A stretch of 64,000 nt of DNA from Siphonobacter sp048595215 (GTDB lineage Bacteria > Bacteroidota > Bacteroidia > Cytophagales > Spirosomataceae). The stretch lies in contig NZ_JBMDWJ010000351.1 in NCBI RefSeq assembly GCF_048595215.1, positions 1 to 64,000 on the forward strand. Reading direction: 5' to 3'. The position numbers and the translations under genes are program-made. Below the pieces are notes generated by a model. That model was given only the letters and a program-made list of their open reading frames with translations, had not been told where the DNA came from and ran no database searches. This document shows positions 51,611-59,292 of the stretch, in pieces. How positions within the stretch are numbered: the stretch's first letter is position 1; every line of letters starts with the position of its first letter.

Positions 51611-53164
51611 TTACCGTCTCCGGCGACCGCCGAAATCTTCTTCGTCATCATCTTCCTCCTCGTCGTCATCGTCAAAGTTCATGCCGGCAATAAGGCTGTC
51701 GGTCAGATCCTTGAATTGTAAGCCTTTGTCGAGGGGTTTCTTACTAATAAGCGAAAACTCAGCCATCCCATGCAGGGCAAATTCCATGAAGAAGAATTTT
51801 TCATCGCCTGTAAGTTCGGGGTGAAATTCTTCCACCAGATCGTCCAGGCCATCGATGGCCAGCAGTCGGTTCTGGTAATCTTTATCGGACAGATCGCTCA
51901 ATAAGTCCAACGAGTGTTCGCCAAACCAGGTTTGTACTTTCTGGAACGGGTTCTTCTTATTTTTGATCTGTTTCTTCAACTTTTCCGGATCGGGGAAGTA
52001 TTGCAGAAACTGTGTTTTAATGGCTTTACTGACCAGATTCATCGCCACGATATAGGGTCCTTCTACTTCGCCTTCGTACACCAGCTCCACCTTACCCGTA
52101 ATCGCCGGAATAACTCCGTACAGATCCGCAAGACGCACGTACGTACGCTCTTCACTGTTGAGCAAAGCCCGACGTTCTGCCGCGGAAACCAGATTTTCGT
52201 ACGCCGAAATCGTCATCCGGGCGGATACCCCCGACTTGGCATCGACGTATTCACTTTGACGGGCTTCAATGGCAATTTGCTCGATCAGGTCTTCCGTTAC
52301 TTCATTGATAGAGACGATTTCCTGACCTTCTTTCACCTTCGCTTCCTGACGCGTGATGCGTTTACCGATCTCCAGCGTACGCGGGTAGTGCGTCAGAATC
52401 TGGCTGTCGATCCGATCTTTCAGGGGCGTTACAATGCTACCCCGGTTGGTATAATCTTCGGGGTTCGCGGTGAAAACAAACTGAATATCCAGCGGTAAGC
52501 GGAGTTTGAAACCGCGAATCTGAATGTCTCCTTCCTGCAGAATATTGAAGAGTGACACCTGAATCCGGGCCTGTAAATCGGGTAACTCGTTGATCACAAA
52601 AATTCCCCGGTGCGAACGCGGAATCAAGCCAAAGTGAATCACCCGTTCGTCCGAATAGGGGAGTTTCAGCGTAGCCGCCTTGATCGGGTCCGCATCGCCA
52701 ATCAAATCGGCAACAGATACATCGGGGGTGGCAAGTTTTTCCGTATACCGCTCATCCCGATGCAGCCAGATTACGGGCGTCTCGTCGCCTTTTTCGGCAA
52801 TCAGATCCACCGCGTAACGCGACAAGGGTTGTAAGGGATCATCGTTAAGTTCAGAACCTTCTACGACGGGAATGTACTCGTCGAGCAGGTAAATCATCAG
52901 GCGGGCAATCCGGGTTTTGGCCTGTCCGCGAAGACCCAGCAGGTTGATATGGTGCCGGGAAAGCAGGGCTCGTTCGACATCCGGGATTACGGTGTCTTCG
53001 TAGCCGTATACGCCGGGAAACACTTCTTCGCCCGAACGCATTTTGGTGATGAGATTGCGACGAAGTTCGTCTTTAATGGATTCAGGCTGATAGCCAGCCG
53101 CCTTGAGCTGACCCAGCGTAGTAATATTGAGTTTATCGGAAACGGAAAGCGAGTGATACGACAT
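51611..53164 (-). CDS. MoxR/magnesium chelatase subunit I-like AAA+ ATPase
   Basis: About 517 residues; the ATG at 53164 is preferred over a TTG one codon upstream. The AAA+ core has a Walker A-like LLGLRGQAKTRIARL (about residue 75), Walker B-like GIFVINELPDL, and the sensor segment FVFTANPEDYTNRGSIVTPLKDRID, all as in Mg-chelatase ChlI and MoxR proteins. The C-terminus ends in an acidic run then Gly-Gly-Arg-Arg-Arg-Arg. Such ATPases remodel or assemble proteins together with a VWA-domain partner; the likely partner is at 57865-58974, 4.7 kb away on the same strand. The divergent BlaI promoter region lies upstream. Confidence 0.88.
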   Translation of the reverse strand: MSYHSLSVSDKLNITTLGQLKAAGYQPESIKDELRRNLITKMRSGEEVFPGVYGYEDTVIPDVERALLSRHHINLLGLRGQAKTRIARLMIYLLDEYIPVVEGSELNDDPLQPLSRYAVDLIAEKGDETPVIWLHRDERYTEKLATPDVSVADLIGDADPIKAATLKLPYSDERVIHFGLIPRSHRGIFVINELPDLQARIQVSLFNILQEGDIQIRGFKLRLPLDIQFVFTANPEDYTNRGSIVTPLKDRIDSQILTHYPRTLEIGKRITRQEAKVKEGQEIVSINEVTEDLIEQIAIEARQSEYVDAKSGVSARMTISAYENLVSAAERRALLNSEERTYVRLADLYGVIPAITGKVELVYEGEVEGPYIVAMNLVSKAIKTQFLQYFPDPEKLKKQIKNKKNPFQKVQTWFGEHSLDLLSDLSDKDYQNRLLAIDGLDDLVEEFHPELTGDEKFFFMEFALHGMAEFSLISKKPLDKGLQFKDLTDSLIAGMNFDDDDEEEDDDEEDFGGRRRR

Positions 53165-53298
53165 CAAAAAAGGGTTTAGCTACGTAAGTGGGTAACGTTT
53201 TCAGAATCAAAAAGGTTTGGGCTGGCCGTGTCGACGGTCAATTAACTCAAAGATATACGATGAAAGACACGGGCAGAATACAAAAAAAGGTGAACTCA

Positions 53299-53329
53299 TT
53301 TGGGATATTGATTTTTTATTCTACGTTTG
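53299..53329 (+). promoter_or_regulatory. Consensus Bacteroidetes promoter of the blaI-M56 operon
   Basis: TTTG (53299-53302), a 19-base spacer and TACGTTTG (53322-53329) match the Bacteroidetes promoter consensus exactly. The leader to the ATG at 53356 would be only about 20 bases. The -7 element is embedded in the first BlaI-type dyad (53320-53333). Confidence 0.85.
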
Positions 53330-53353
53330 TAGAGTAAAATCTATGAATGTAGA
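53320..53353. promoter_or_regulatory. Two BlaI/MecI-type operators, 20 bases apart
   Basis: TCTACGTTTGTAGA (53320-53333) and TCTATGAATGTAGA (53340-53353) are 14-base dyads of the TACA/TGTA type bound by BlaI and MecI repressors. They start exactly 20 bases apart, two helical turns, so two dimers would lie on the same face of the DNA. The first covers the -7 element and the second reaches to 3 bases before the blaI start codon. Confidence 0.8.
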
Positions 53354-53355
53354 AT

Positions 53356-53730
53356 ATGGCCCAGTTAACCAAAGCCGAAGAGCAACTGATGGAGCTGATC
53401 TGGCAACAGGAAAAAGTATTTATGAAGGACTTACTGGAACTGTATCCGGAGCCGAAACCCGCCGTTACTACCGTGGCTACCTTACTGAAACGAATGCAGG
53501 AAAAAGGCTTCGTGGATTACACCGTCTACGGTAATTCCCGGGAGTATTACGCCCTGGTTAAAAAGGATGATTACTTCGCTAAACATGTGAAAGGAATCAT
53601 TAAAAGTTATTTTGAAAACTCAGCGTTAAAGTTTGCCTCCTTTTTTACGAAAGCTTCTAATTTATCGCTCGATGAACTGGAAGATTTAAAGCGAATCGTT
53701 GACGAAGAAATCACTAAAAAGAAAAAGTAA
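53356..53730 (+). CDS. BlaI/MecI/CopY family repressor
   Basis: A 124-residue winged-helix repressor. The DNA-binding half reads LTKAEEQLMELIW, VTTVATLLKRMQEKGFVDYTVYGNSREYYALV, as in BlaI and MecI; the C-terminal half is a helical dimer region with a likely cleavage zone after YFENSALKF. It overlaps the downstream M56 peptidase gene by one base (TAATG at 53728-53732), so the pair is translationally coupled. Two operators at the promoter point to auto-repression that is relieved when the peptidase is activated. The controlled target beyond its own operon is not visible here. Confidence 0.93.
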   Translation: MAQLTKAEEQLMELIWQQEKVFMKDLLELYPEPKPAVTTVATLLKRMQEKGFVDYTVYGNSREYYALVKKDDYFAKHVKGIIKSYFENSALKFASFFTKASNLSLDELEDLKRIVDEEITKKKK

Positions 53731-55121
53731 TGGACTACCTCCTGAAGTCTATACTCTGCTCCATCCTGTTCCTGTTAGTCTATAAAGTATTGCTGGAACG
53801 GGAGACCATGTTTGTGTTCAATCGTTTCTATTTATTGATGAGTATAGGAGCCTCCTTAGCGATTCCATTACTAACGATAGAATTGAACAACCCGGAGGTA
53901 ATTCCTGCCACAGAAGTAGTATACCGATTGACTGGCAACGAAGTAAATAGGCCGTTAATAGCGGTTGAAAAGCAGCCTGTTACGTTCGAACAGTATGCAT
54001 GGTTAGTATATGCCCTGGTTACGGGTATACTCGCCATTCGCTTTCTGAAAAATGTACTGGCCGTGGTATGGAAAATCAGGAATGCAGTAGTAATCAGAGG
54101 TTCGATAAAGGTTGTGTTACTGGACAATGATGAATTGCCGTATAGTTTCATGAATTACATTTTCGTCAGTAAACGTAGCTATCAAAAGCAGGAAATAGAA
54201 GCACAGATCTGGCAGCACGAATTAGCCCATATCCGGCAGCGGCACACCTGGGATATTCTGTTTATGGAGTTAGTACAGGTATGCTGGTGGTTCAATCCGG
54301 CGGTGTATGTCTACCAGAAAATGATCCGGATGAATCATGAATACTTGGCGGATCATGCGGTCTTATCCATCGATCCGGAAGTAAAAAAGTACCAGCGTTT
54401 ATTAGTGAGTAAAGTGAGTCAAGGTTTATTTCTTACCAGTTCTTTTAATTATGTAACTACTAAAAAAAGACTACTGATGATGACGAAAATGACTTCCCGG
54501 TTTCAACGCTTAATCAGACAAATGAGTCTGATACCAATGGTAATACTTACAATAGCTTTGTTCAGTAAAGTGGAGTACGCAGGGGCTCAGACCGAGCAAA
54601 CTGCGATTCAGGTACCTTCAACCCAAAAGGGTGTTTCTGAAGAATTGTTGAAGGAATACGAAGCGATTACGAAACGAACGTATACACCCATAGAGAATGG
54701 CTCCCGCCGGTACAATCGTTACAATTTGTCTAAAGTTGAGGAAGAACGGGTTATATCGATCTATCATCAGATGAGTAAAGAACAGCAGGACAAGCAAAAA
54801 ATTGTTGTCTACTATCTGCCTCCGCTTAAAAAAGAAAGGCCAACCGCAAAAGAATTGGAAATTTGGAAAAATCCTAAAATGAGTGGCGTATGGATCGATG
54901 ATAAACGCGTTGCTAATGAAGAATTGAATAAGTATAAACCAGAAGATTTTTCACATGCTTCTGTAAGTAAATTATATAAAAATGCAGCTAATTACGGGAA
55001 ACATTATTATCAGGTCGATCTAATGACCAACCGTGCGTATGACGAGTATCTGAAAGAAGAAACAAAGAATCCGACTTATATGGTTCGCGAAAGAAGAACG
55101 TGGAGTAAACCAGCCAAATAA
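53730..55121 (+). CDS. M56 (BlaR1-like) membrane metallopeptidase
   Basis: A 463-residue integral membrane protease with helices at about 3-18, 33-50, 88-110 and 265-285. The zinc motif QHELAHI (HExxH) lies in a cytoplasmic loop near residue 166, followed by WWFNPAVYVYQ and NHEYLADHAVL carrying the third ligand. It senses an extracellular signal and should trigger inactivation of the BlaI-type repressor encoded just upstream. There is no penicillin-binding sensor domain; the C-terminal about 170 residues after the last helix are a lysine- and tyrosine-rich extracytoplasmic region of no recognised family. The DNA of that tail is visibly AT-richer than its surroundings. Confidence 0.88.
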   Translation: MDYLLKSILCSILFLLVYKVLLERETMFVFNRFYLLMSIGASLAIPLLTIELNNPEVIPATEVVYRLTGNEVNRPLIAVEKQPVTFEQYAWLVYALVTGILAIRFLKNVLAVVWKIRNAVVIRGSIKVVLLDNDELPYSFMNYIFVSKRSYQKQEIEAQIWQHELAHIRQRHTWDILFMELVQVCWWFNPAVYVYQKMIRMNHEYLADHAVLSIDPEVKKYQRLLVSKVSQGLFLTSSFNYVTTKKRLLMMTKMTSRFQRLIRQMSLIPMVILTIALFSKVEYAGAQTEQTAIQVPSTQKGVSEELLKEYEAITKRTYTPIENGSRRYNRYNLSKVEEERVISIYHQMSKEQQDKQKIVVYYLPPLKKERPTAKELEIWKNPKMSGVWIDDKRVANEELNKYKPEDFSHASVSKLYKNAANYGKHYYQVDLMTNRAYDEYLKEETKNPTYMVRERRTWSKPAK

Positions 55122-55132
55122 GAATGGAGCAG

Positions 55133-55174
55133 TCAAAGAAAAAGCGTGAAGAGAGCTTCACGCTTTTTCTTTGA
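55133..55174. terminator. Bidirectional terminator between the M56 and FAH-family genes
   Basis: An 18-base perfect stem, 55133-55150 with 55157-55174 (core AAGCGTGAA and TTCACGCTT), with a 6-base loop and A/T-rich flanks. It serves both convergent genes. Confidence 0.93.
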
Positions 55175-55189
55175 TCAAAACTATTTTAG

Positions 55190-56026
55190 TTACGCCACTG
55201 TATTCACCAGCGTACCAATGCCATCGATGGTGATCTGGACTTCATCGCCGCGTTGCAGGGTGAAATCATCGGGAGGAACAATGCCCGTTCCCGTCATCAG
55301 AAAACAGCCGTAGGCAAACGAACATTCGCGGAACAGGAACGAGACTAGCTCGGTATGCTGCCGCTTCATCTGGCTGATGGAAATTTTGTTATCGTATACA
55401 CTTTCCCGGTTCCGGTGAATCTCCAGTCGAATATGGGTATGTGGATCAATCGCTGTACCGGGCACGTACAGGCAGGGGCCTAAGGCAGCACTGCCATCGT
55501 ACGATTTAGCTTGCGGTAAGTACAGGGGATTTTCTCCCTCAATATCCCGTGAACTCATATCGTTGCCGCAGGTATACGCTACGATTTTTCCCGAAGAAGT
55601 CATGAACAAAGTAAGCTCCGGCTCCGGAACGTTCCAGTGCGAATCTTTACGAATGCGTACCGTACCCAGGGGGTCTACGACTCGCTCGGGGGTAGCCTTG
55701 AAGAAAATTTCGGGCCGTTCGGCGTCGTATACACGGTCGTAAAAACTACCGCCACCGGCATCCTGGGATTCTTCCATTCGGGCATCGCGGCTCCGCAGGT
55801 ACGTAACCCCAGCGGCCCAGACTTCCTGCCGACCGATGGGAGCCAGTAAGTCCGTATGCAACCAGTGGTGTAGCTCTGGGGAAGGGCTTACCGACGTAGT
55901 AATCGCCTGTAGTACTTCGTACAGATTATCCTGATTAATGAGCTGATCCCAGTCGGTTGCTTCGATGGGATAGTACTGTTCGTCGGCTTCCAAGACGATG
56001 CCCAGGCGGGTTTTGTATAATCTCAT
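55190..56026 (-). CDS. Fumarylacetoacetate hydrolase family protein
   Basis: A 278-residue cytoplasmic enzyme of the FAH superfamily, which cleaves or isomerises 2-oxoacids using a divalent metal. Metal-binding and catalytic segments include WNVPEPELTLFM (Glu ligands), YTCGNDMSSRDIEGENPLYLPQAKSYDGSAALGP (Asp and Lys) and FLMTGTGIVP. The N-terminal region with VWAAGVTYLRSRDARMEES is typical of the 2-hydroxyhepta-diene-dioate isomerase or sugar-acid (2-keto-3-deoxy) dehydratase-type members. The exact substrate is not decided by sequence. On the minus strand, TACGTTTG (56138-56131) about 105 bases upstream is a possible -7 element. Confidence 0.85.
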   Translation of the reverse strand: MRLYKTRLGIVLEADEQYYPIEATDWDQLINQDNLYEVLQAITTSVSPSPELHHWLHTDLLAPIGRQEVWAAGVTYLRSRDARMEESQDAGGGSFYDRVYDAERPEIFFKATPERVVDPLGTVRIRKDSHWNVPEPELTLFMTSSGKIVAYTCGNDMSSRDIEGENPLYLPQAKSYDGSAALGPCLYVPGTAIDPHTHIRLEIHRNRESVYDNKISISQMKRQHTELVSFLFRECSFAYGCFLMTGTGIVPPDDFTLQRGDEVQITIDGIGTLVNTVA

Positions 56027-56217
56027 GGGTTTAGAAGAGATAGAAGGAATGATGGATATATTTCGAGAAAGAGGTTAGTTTGCGTACGTCACCCTGTACA
56101 AAGCTGGTATTTACTCAGGCGTCATAAGGACAAACGTACGTTGATTTTCTGATCAGAGAGGGTTTATAGATTTTCTAACGTAGAAAAACAATCCAGTAAT
56201 CGGTCCGCTTGAAAACT

Positions 56218-56249
56218 AAAAAGCCCCGCATGACTAGCTGCAGCGGGGC
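56218..56249 (-). terminator. Terminator after the Bax inhibitor-1 gene
   Basis: GCCCCGC (56223-56229) pairs with GCGGGGC (56243-56249), with an A-run on the left that gives Ts on the minus strand. It ends the Bax inhibitor-1-like transcript. Confidence 0.88.
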
Positions 56250-56262
56250 ATTGATTACTTAG

Positions 56263-56976
56263 CTATCGGCGATTCAGCTTCGCCAGGAGTTTCAGAATTT
56301 CCAGATACAGCCAGATGATCGTTACCAGCAACCCAAAAGCAGAGTACCATTCCATAAACTTGGGAGCTTGTTGAGCCACGCCCGCTTCGATGAGGTGAAA
56401 ATCGATCAGTAAGTTCATCGCCGCAATGCCTACCACTACTAGCGAGAAAACGATACCGATCCAGCCCGCTTCATGAATATAGGGTACCATGATACCGAAA
56501 AAACTCAGAGCAAACGTGAGTAGATAAAGCAGAGCCACGGCTCCGGTAGCGACCATCACGCCCCGCATGAACCCTTGCGTAACCCGAATCAAGCCCGTTT
56601 GGTAGACGACTAATAACAACGCCAGTACGCCAAAGGTGAGTACGGCCGCCATAAATGCTAATCCGGAGAATAAACTAGAAATACTACCCACAAAAGCTCC
56701 CTCCAGCACGGCGTAGAGCGGAGCTAGGGTTGGAGCCAACGTAGGTTTAAAAGCTAGTACAAGGGCAATAATCAAACCGCCGATGGCTCCTACGGGTAAC
56801 AGAAGCGAGGTCCATTGCTGACCCTGAAGGGCGGCGTAAAAGGTTACTGCCGCTACGCTGATGGTAAGGGTTAATAAAAGGGCGATTTTGTTTAACGTGC
56901 CCTGCATCGTCATGACGTCATCTGACGCCACGGAAATTTTGTCAAAGGTTTTTTCTGAAAAAAGCGGATTTGCCAT
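56263..56976 (-). CDS. Bax inhibitor-1/YccA family membrane protein
   Basis: A 237-residue protein with seven predicted membrane helices, belonging to the TMBIM/YccA group. After the short N-terminal tail, helices start at MQGTLNKIALLLTLTISVAAVTF; family markers are AVLEGAFVGSISSLF, the aspartate in MNLLIDFHLIEAG and the late WYSAFGLLVTIIWLYLEILKLL. Bacterial members have been linked to calcium leak and to FtsH regulation, but the role in this organism is not evident. The gene is single, with its own terminator. Confidence 0.93.
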   Translation of the reverse strand: MANPLFSEKTFDKISVASDDVMTMQGTLNKIALLLTLTISVAAVTFYAALQGQQWTSLLLPVGAIGGLIIALVLAFKPTLAPTLAPLYAVLEGAFVGSISSLFSGLAFMAAVLTFGVLALLLVVYQTGLIRVTQGFMRGVMVATGAVALLYLLTFALSFFGIMVPYIHEAGWIGIVFSLVVVGIAAMNLLIDFHLIEAGVAQQAPKFMEWYSAFGLLVTIIWLYLEILKLLAKLNRR

Positions 56977-57222
56977 AAAACAAGGGAGGTTTACTAAACA
57001 GTCGCCAAGAAAAGGGGATTTCCCTGAAAATCAAACACCGTCATCCACCAAGGGAAGATTGGGAGTAGTAGTGGAAAATGGAGCGTTTGAGGTAAATCTA
57101 GTAGGGGTAAGAGAATGAAGTAAAGGCGACCTGATGAAGTGCTTTCTGTAACTGGATAAGTGTACTGAAACGAGTGATTATTCCGACTGTCAACTACTAA
57201 ATTTTCAAGCGTACCAAAGGTT

Positions 57223-57618
57223 TCAAAACTCCTGAAACGGAACTAGTTTGGCTAGTACCCAGCGAGTAAAAGTTTCGCGATCCAGTAAGCCGGAGGCAAG
57301 GTCTAGTATGATTTGTTCCTGCTCATCTACCGAAGCAGAAAGTTCGTAACCGTTGATTTTTAGAGTAATCTCCAAAGCTGCATGACCAATTCTTTTGTTA
57401 CCATCTACAAAAGGGTGATTCATGGTTAAAGAAAAACACAGAGCTGCCGCTTTCTCGGCAAGGCCTGGATAAAGTTCCTGGCCTCCAAATGTCATTTCTG
57501 GTTGAGCAACTGCCGATTTCAAACCTGCCTCGTCTCTAATGCCTGAGCCGCCACCAGACTGGCTAATTAATTTCTCATGAATGATGATTAACTGCCTTAG
57601 GGATAGTAATTTAATCAC
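57223..57618 (-). CDS. Doc-type toxin of a type II toxin-antitoxin module (Fic/Doc family)
   Basis: A 131-residue death-on-curing protein. The catalytic Fic motif is NHPFVDGNKRIGHAA (about residues 67-81; HxFxDGNKR complete), and the N-terminus has LIIIHEKLISQSGGGSGIRDEAGL as in Doc. Doc toxins phosphorylate elongation factor EF-Tu and stop translation. Its start overlaps the stop of the upstream antitoxin by 4 bases (57615-57618), so expression is coupled. No terminator is clear downstream. The module lies between the Bax inhibitor gene and the VWA gene. Confidence 0.92.
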   Translation of the reverse strand: MIKLLSLRQLIIIHEKLISQSGGGSGIRDEAGLKSAVAQPEMTFGGQELYPGLAEKAAALCFSLTMNHPFVDGNKRIGHAALEITLKINGYELSASVDEQEQIILDLASGLLDRETFTRWVLAKLVPFQEF

Positions 57619-57800
57619 GCAAGCCGGCGATATAATTCTGCATTTTTCTTGAGTATGTAGTTAGTCGCCGCATCAACTTCTTCATCAGAAGCATGTTGCC
57701 TGGATTTCTCCGTCAATAACTCATATAGCTCGCGAAGTACTGTATCTGGCATTTTATCAACCAATTCAATAATAGTTTTCTTTAATTCCTGAGTTTCCAT
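57615..57800 (-). CDS. Putative antitoxin of the Doc module
   Basis: A 61-residue protein directly upstream of the Doc toxin with a 4-base overlap. The N-terminal half is amphipathic helix (QELKKTIIELVDKMPDTVLRELYELL), and the C-terminal half is charged (KSRQHASDEEVDAATNYILKKNAELYRRLA). It lacks an evident Phd/YefM-type DNA-binding fold; it looks closer to small DUF2281-like antitoxins. The C-terminal tail should wrap the toxin. If it does not bind DNA itself, the module needs another regulator. Confidence 0.75.
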   Translation of the reverse strand: METQELKKTIIELVDKMPDTVLRELYELLTEKSRQHASDEEVDAATNYILKKNAELYRRLA

Positions 57801-57816
57801 ACTTCTATAAAGTTAA

Positions 57817-57850
57817 ATCTTGATTGGGATTTCTAAATCCCAATCAAGAT
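57817..57850. promoter_or_regulatory. 34-base perfect palindrome upstream of the toxin-antitoxin pair
   Basis: ATCTTGATTGGGATTT (57817-57832) and AAATCCCAATCAAGAT (57835-57850) form a 16-base perfect inverted repeat with a 2-base centre. It lies 17 bases upstream of the antitoxin start and 15 bases past the VWA stop, so it can be a terminator of the VWA gene (weak T-tract on the minus strand), a TA operator, or both. TAACTTTA on the minus strand (57815-57808) resembles a -7 element just beside it. Confidence 0.65.
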
Positions 57851-57864
57851 AAATCAATAATTCC

Positions 57865-58974
57865 TTACCGTACATTCTTCTTCCGATTCCTCTCGAAATC
57901 TTCAAAAATAAACTCACCCAATCCTTTCAGGCTCGAGTAATAGGCCCGGCCATTGTTGGTTTCCGTAAATTTGCGAACGAAATCCTGTAGGTACGGATCG
58001 CGGGCAATCATGAACGTGGTAATTGGGATTTTAATCCGGCGACACTGGGCTGCCAGTGTAAGCGTTTTGTTCAGGATTTTACGGTCTAGACCAAAGCTGT
58101 TTTTATAGTAGCGAATGCCTTCTTTTAAACAGGTCGGTTTACCATCCGTAATCATGAAGATCTGCTTGTTTTTATTTTTCCGACGGCGGAGTAAATCCAT
58201 CGCCAGTTCCAGTCCGGCTACGGTATTGGTATGATACGGCCCCACTTCCAGATACGGCAGATCTTTCACCTGAATCTGCCAGGCGTCGTTACCGAAAACG
58301 ATGATGTCGAGCGTATCCTTGGGATATTTCGTCATAATCAGTTCCGACAGGGCCATGGCTACTTTTTTTGCGGGTGTAATCCGGTCTTCCCCGTACAGAA
58401 TCATCGAGTGACTGATGTCGATCATCAATACCGTACTCGTCTGAGCCTTGTATTCGGTATCGACGATTTCCAGGTCATTCTCGGTCATCATAAAATCGCC
58501 AATACCGTTGTTGATCTGGGCATTCCGAATAGATTCGGTCATGGCGATTTGTTCGAGTGAATCCCCGAACTGGAAGGTCCGGCGATCCGACGTTGCTTCG
58601 TCACCCGTACCCGCGTGCGAAGTCCGGTGATTGCCGCCCGAACGTGATTTTTTGAGTTTCCCGAAGATTTCATCGAGTGACTGTTTCCGGATGGATTGTT
58701 CCCCCTTCGGCGTCAGTACCGTTTCGCCCTCGGCGTTTTCTTCGGTAATAAACCCTTTCTTTTTCAGGTCTTCGAAGAAATCCCCGATGCCGTAGTTTTC
58801 ATCGGTAAGCTTGTATTGTTTGTCCAGTTGCGTCAGCCACGACATCGCCTGAGCCACGTCGCCACTGGTCATAGTGAGCAGTTGATTAAAAATATCCAGC
58901 AACTGGTCAAACTTGGCCTGCTGGGAATCCTGCTGAATGTCGGGTACAAATTCGGAAAAACGGTGACCGAGCAT
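57865..58974 (-). CDS. VWA-domain protein, probable partner of a MoxR ATPase
   Basis: A 369-residue cytoplasmic protein. The N-terminal half is helical with a winged-helix-like KKKGFITEENAEGETVLTPKGEQ segment. The von Willebrand factor A domain (about 180-355) has the metal-site motif LMIDISHSM (DxSxS), a conserved threonine in YHTNTVAG and the MITDGKPTC strand, so the MIDAS site looks intact. Such proteins act with MoxR-type AAA+ ATPases in chaperone-like assembly, as CbbO, NorD and ViaA do. The matching ATPase is at 51611-53164 with other genes in between, which is unusual. Confidence 0.88.
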   Translation of the reverse strand: MLGHRFSEFVPDIQQDSQQAKFDQLLDIFNQLLTMTSGDVAQAMSWLTQLDKQYKLTDENYGIGDFFEDLKKKGFITEENAEGETVLTPKGEQSIRKQSLDEIFGKLKKSRSGGNHRTSHAGTGDEATSDRRTFQFGDSLEQIAMTESIRNAQINNGIGDFMMTENDLEIVDTEYKAQTSTVLMIDISHSMILYGEDRITPAKKVAMALSELIMTKYPKDTLDIIVFGNDAWQIQVKDLPYLEVGPYHTNTVAGLELAMDLLRRRKNKNKQIFMITDGKPTCLKEGIRYYKNSFGLDRKILNKTLTLAAQCRRIKIPITTFMIARDPYLQDFVRKFTETNNGRAYYSSLKGLGEFIFEDFERNRKKNVR

Positions 58975-59180
58975 AAATGTCTTGGATAGAAGCGTCAGGC
59001 AGAGCCTATCGGCTTGAGTTTAGCGAGTAATCAAGGCCTGTAAGCTGATTTATCAGATATAGGCGGTTTAGAAAAGCGATTCACGTACCAACATCGTCCT
59101 TTCTACTAATTTAACCCATTTTTCAAGGATTCAGTTTGTCCAGTGGCTAAAACTTGCTCCGGGCTTCCCGTGTAAAAGGT

Positions 59181-59188
59181 TATCTTTG
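59181..59188 (+). promoter_or_regulatory. -7 promoter element upstream of alanine dehydrogenase
   Basis: TATCTTTG matches TAnnTTTG and lies about 105 bases before the ald start. The best upstream TTG is at a poor spacing of 24 bases. The 318-base gap 58975-59292 holds no gene. Confidence 0.45.
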
Positions 59189-59292
59189 CGTGATCCGATT
59201 GAGAGATACACATTTACAACGACTAGAAAACGGCGATAGTACGCTCCAAACGATTCGCCGTATCCCCTAACTAACGGGTTAACTGCTTTATT

